In this document: piece by piece, positions 62,466 to 64,000 of the stretch
Numbering within the stretch: the first letter of the stretch is position 1
Layout of the letters: each line of letters opens with the position of its first letter
Origin: JAXDBM01 sp963709485
GTDB lineage: Bacteria; Desulfobacterota; Syntrophia; Syntrophales; Fen-1087
Reading direction: 5' to 3'
Assembly: GCA_963709485.1 (NCBI GenBank)
Contig: CAVPWE010000001.1
Span: 62,001-126,000, forward strand
DNA length: 64,000 nucleotides
Position numbers and translations under genes: made by a program
The notes under the pieces: model-generated
What the model was told of the DNA's origin: nothing
Seen by the model: only the letters and a program-made list of their open reading frames with translations
The model's database searches: none

Positions 62466-62482
62466 TGTCGGAATATTTTACA
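62466..62482 (+). promoter_or_regulatory. Activator box upstream of CsgG/FN3 lipoprotein
   Basis: TGTCGGAATATTTTACA, starting 80 bp before the -24 element at 62546. 62290-62465 is otherwise without features. Confidence 0.72.
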
Positions 62483-62545
62483 TATTCGTTTGTGCAGCCC
62501 CAACGTCATGTTGTCCGGATTAACAATATCAATGAGTTATGAAAT

Positions 62546-62561
62546 TGGCATGACTTTTGAT
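62546..62561 (+). promoter_or_regulatory. Sigma-54 promoter of CsgG/FN3 lipoprotein gene
   Basis: TGGCATGACTTTTGAT, close to the element at 23713. It is about 150 bp upstream of the ATG at 62709. Confidence 0.7.
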
Positions 62562-62708
62562 ATACATAATATTGATATGGTGCGTTCGATCAATAAGAAA
62601 ATCAATTTTAGGTCAGGGATGGGTAAAAAATCGATCCTTATTCCATGATTTTTTTGCAAAAAACGAATAATGTGATAGTATCAAGAAATTAAAATTTGGG
62701 GAGGTTTT

Positions 62709-64000
62709 ATGCAGGGTCGCCGCTACCGGGTATTGTTTGCAATCATGCTGTTCCTATCGATCAATCTCTTTTCCTGCGCATCTGCACCCGAGGTGGCGCA
62801 GGAAGAACAACTGACGCTGGGCAGTGACGAGCGCGCCATGAAAGGCCGGATTTACGTCAATCCCAATGCCGGCAAGAGGCTGTACCAGAAAGTGGCGGTG
62901 ATGCCCTTCCGGGCGCCGTTGGAGCTGGCCGGGGCGAGCATGTCGGACCTTTTTGCCACGGAAATGCTTTACACCCACAAATACGAACTGGTGGAGCGCA
63001 GCCAGATGGAGCAGGTCCTGGGGGAACAGGCCCTCGGATTGAAGGGCGTGACGGAAAGCGCGGCGGCGATGCGGGTCGGCAAGCTTCTCAACGTTCAGGG
63101 GGTGATCGTGGGCACCGTTCCCGAATACGGGTCGAAAGCCTCGGGCAAATCGGAGCTGGCGGCCATCGGATTGAATGTGCGGATGATCGACGTCAATGAC
63201 GGCTCCATCGTCTGGAGCGTTTCCGACACGGCGATTTCCGACCGCCCGATCAGCCTTTCGGCCTTTGCCAACCGGATGGTGCGCAATCTGGTCTCCCAAC
63301 TGCTGCTGGAGATGATCCGCGTGGGGGACACGCAGGGAATGAACGTGTCGGCTCCGGTCGTGGTGAATACGCAGGCCAGGATCCGGGGAGCGGTAATCGA
63401 GATTCAGCCGGACTCCCGCCAGGCCATTAAGAGCTATAAAATCTTCAGAAGTCGAACCGCAAAAGGCCCTTACCAGGAAGTGGCCACTCTGGAAAATACG
63501 GAATCCCGGCTGCTTCAGTTTGAGGACAGGGATCTGCTGGATGCTGAAATCTATCATTACAAAGTCCAGGCGGTGGCCAAATCGGGACTCACCAGTTTTC
63601 CCACGGAACCTCTGAAGATCACCACCGTCGGCCCTCCCGGCACCGTTAGCGGCGTTGCGGCCAGCAGCGGATTGATCCGCAAGATCGTTCTGACCTGGCA
63701 GCCCAATATCGATCCGAACATCCAGGGATATAATATTCTCCGGAAATCCGGACGGGGCGGCTGGGAAAAGATAAAGACCCTGAATGGACAAGATCAGAGC
63801 ATTTACAACGATGAGAAGCTGGAAGATGCGGCAACCTACGCCTACCGGGTGGTGAGCGTCAACATTGTGGGGACCGAGTCCGCTCCTTCGGCAGCCGTTA
63901 CCGCCACCACCAAGGGGGCCCCGTCTCTGGTGAGAAAACTGGATGCGGGCAGCAGACAGGTCCGGGCAGTCCCCCTGACCTGGAGCCCGGTCAGCGAGCC
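62709..64000 (+). CDS. Lipoprotein with CsgG-like domain and fibronectin type III repeats (partial)
   Basis: It is open at the window edge, with at least 430 residues. ATG 62709 follows GGGGAGG. A signal peptide ends in a lipobox (INLFSC). Residues about 55-210 resemble CsgG/curli-type and related lipoproteins (KVAVMPFRAPLELAGASMSD, YELVERSQMEQVLGEQALGL, VQGVIVGTVPEYG). Then at least two fibronectin III modules follow (SYKIFRSRTAKGPYQEVATL, GYNILRKSGRGGWEKIKTLN). CsgG forms an outer-membrane export pore, but here the domain may have another surface role. It shares sigma-54 promoter and activator box with the PEP-CTERM genes. Confidence 0.8.
   Translation, partial: MQGRRYRVLFAIMLFLSINLFSCASAPEVAQEEQLTLGSDERAMKGRIYVNPNAGKRLYQKVAVMPFRAPLELAGASMSDLFATEMLYTHKYELVERSQMEQVLGEQALGLKGVTESAAAMRVGKLLNVQGVIVGTVPEYGSKASGKSELAAIGLNVRMIDVNDGSIVWSVSDTAISDRPISLSAFANRMVRNLVSQLLLEMIRVGDTQGMNVSAPVVVNTQARIRGAVIEIQPDSRQAIKSYKIFRSRTAKGPYQEVATLENTESRLLQFEDRDLLDAEIYHYKVQAVAKSGLTSFPTEPLKITTVGPPGTVSGVAASSGLIRKIVLTWQPNIDPNIQGYNILRKSGRGGWEKIKTLNGQDQSIYNDEKLEDAATYAYRVVSVNIVGTESAPSAAVTATTKGAPSLVRKLDAGSRQVRAVPLTWSPVSE

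Overview
The window looks like chromosomal DNA of a Desulfobacterota (former Deltaproteobacteria) organism, most plausibly a Syntrophales/Smithella-like anaerobe. This is an inference from gene content: two periplasmic selenocysteine formate dehydrogenases, a molybdenum-storage-like protein, many PEP-CTERM exported proteins, HMG-CoA lyase, and a high-GC core of housekeeping genes. No ribosomal RNA or other direct taxonomic marker is present.

Layout. 1-1514: end of gap, then tpiA, secG and tRNA-Leu. 1637-5279: a hotdog protein, a phytoene-desaturase-like flavoprotein and a ferredoxin-reductase-type protein. 5280-23128: an accessory region with exported proteins (PEP-CTERM, SBBP/dockerin, SdrD-B-like), a duplicated quinone-reductase/DUF3617/amidohydrolase operon, gene fragments and an IS4-family element. 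23129-32342: a 9.2 kb segment bounded by a 45-bp repeat of the 3' end of tRNA-Glu, with five PEP-CTERM genes (one destroyed), two tandem IS630-family elements and one IS3-family element. 32298-32447: tRNA-Glu and tRNA-Gln. 32519-48417: a dense core block (gltX, yceD-rpmF-fabD-acpP-fabF, rpiB-glyA-dCMP deaminase-nrdR-ribE-ribBA-ribH-nusB-leuS-lptE, rpsT, HMG-CoA lyase, isochorismatase-like hydrolase). 48446-50434: a CPA2 antiporter. 50538-60138: two fdhA-fdhB-fdhI operons on the minus strand. 60474-62289: a TiaS-like protein, a 71-aa protein and a molybdenum-storage-like protein. 62709-end: a CsgG-like/fibronectin-III lipoprotein cut by the window edge.

The most striking structure is regulatory. 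A 17-bp box (consensus TGTCGGAWTTCTTTACA) occurs 15 times, nearly always upstream of a sigma-54 (-24/-12) element that precedes an exported-protein gene. Box-to-promoter distances cluster at 79-80 bp, and neighbouring boxes are repeatedly 112-114 bp apart. This fits a sigma-54 enhancer-binding activator of the PrsR type known to accompany PEP-CTERM/exosortase systems. The regulon here also takes in proteins without a PEP-CTERM signal: an SBBP/dockerin protein, a 58-aa mini-protein with its SdrD-B-like neighbour, and the CsgG/FN3 lipoprotein. No exosortase or regulator gene lies in the window.

Second theme: molybdenum or tungsten and formate. Two selenocysteine formate dehydrogenase operons lie beside a molybdenum-storage-like protein. 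Their cytochrome subunits are almost identical, which suggests recent duplication or gene conversion.

Several single-base frameshifts (near 3236, 34235, 52550, 56150, 57165), most in or beside short base runs, interrupt otherwise well-conserved genes. They may be assembly errors and should be checked against reads before any gene is called dead.
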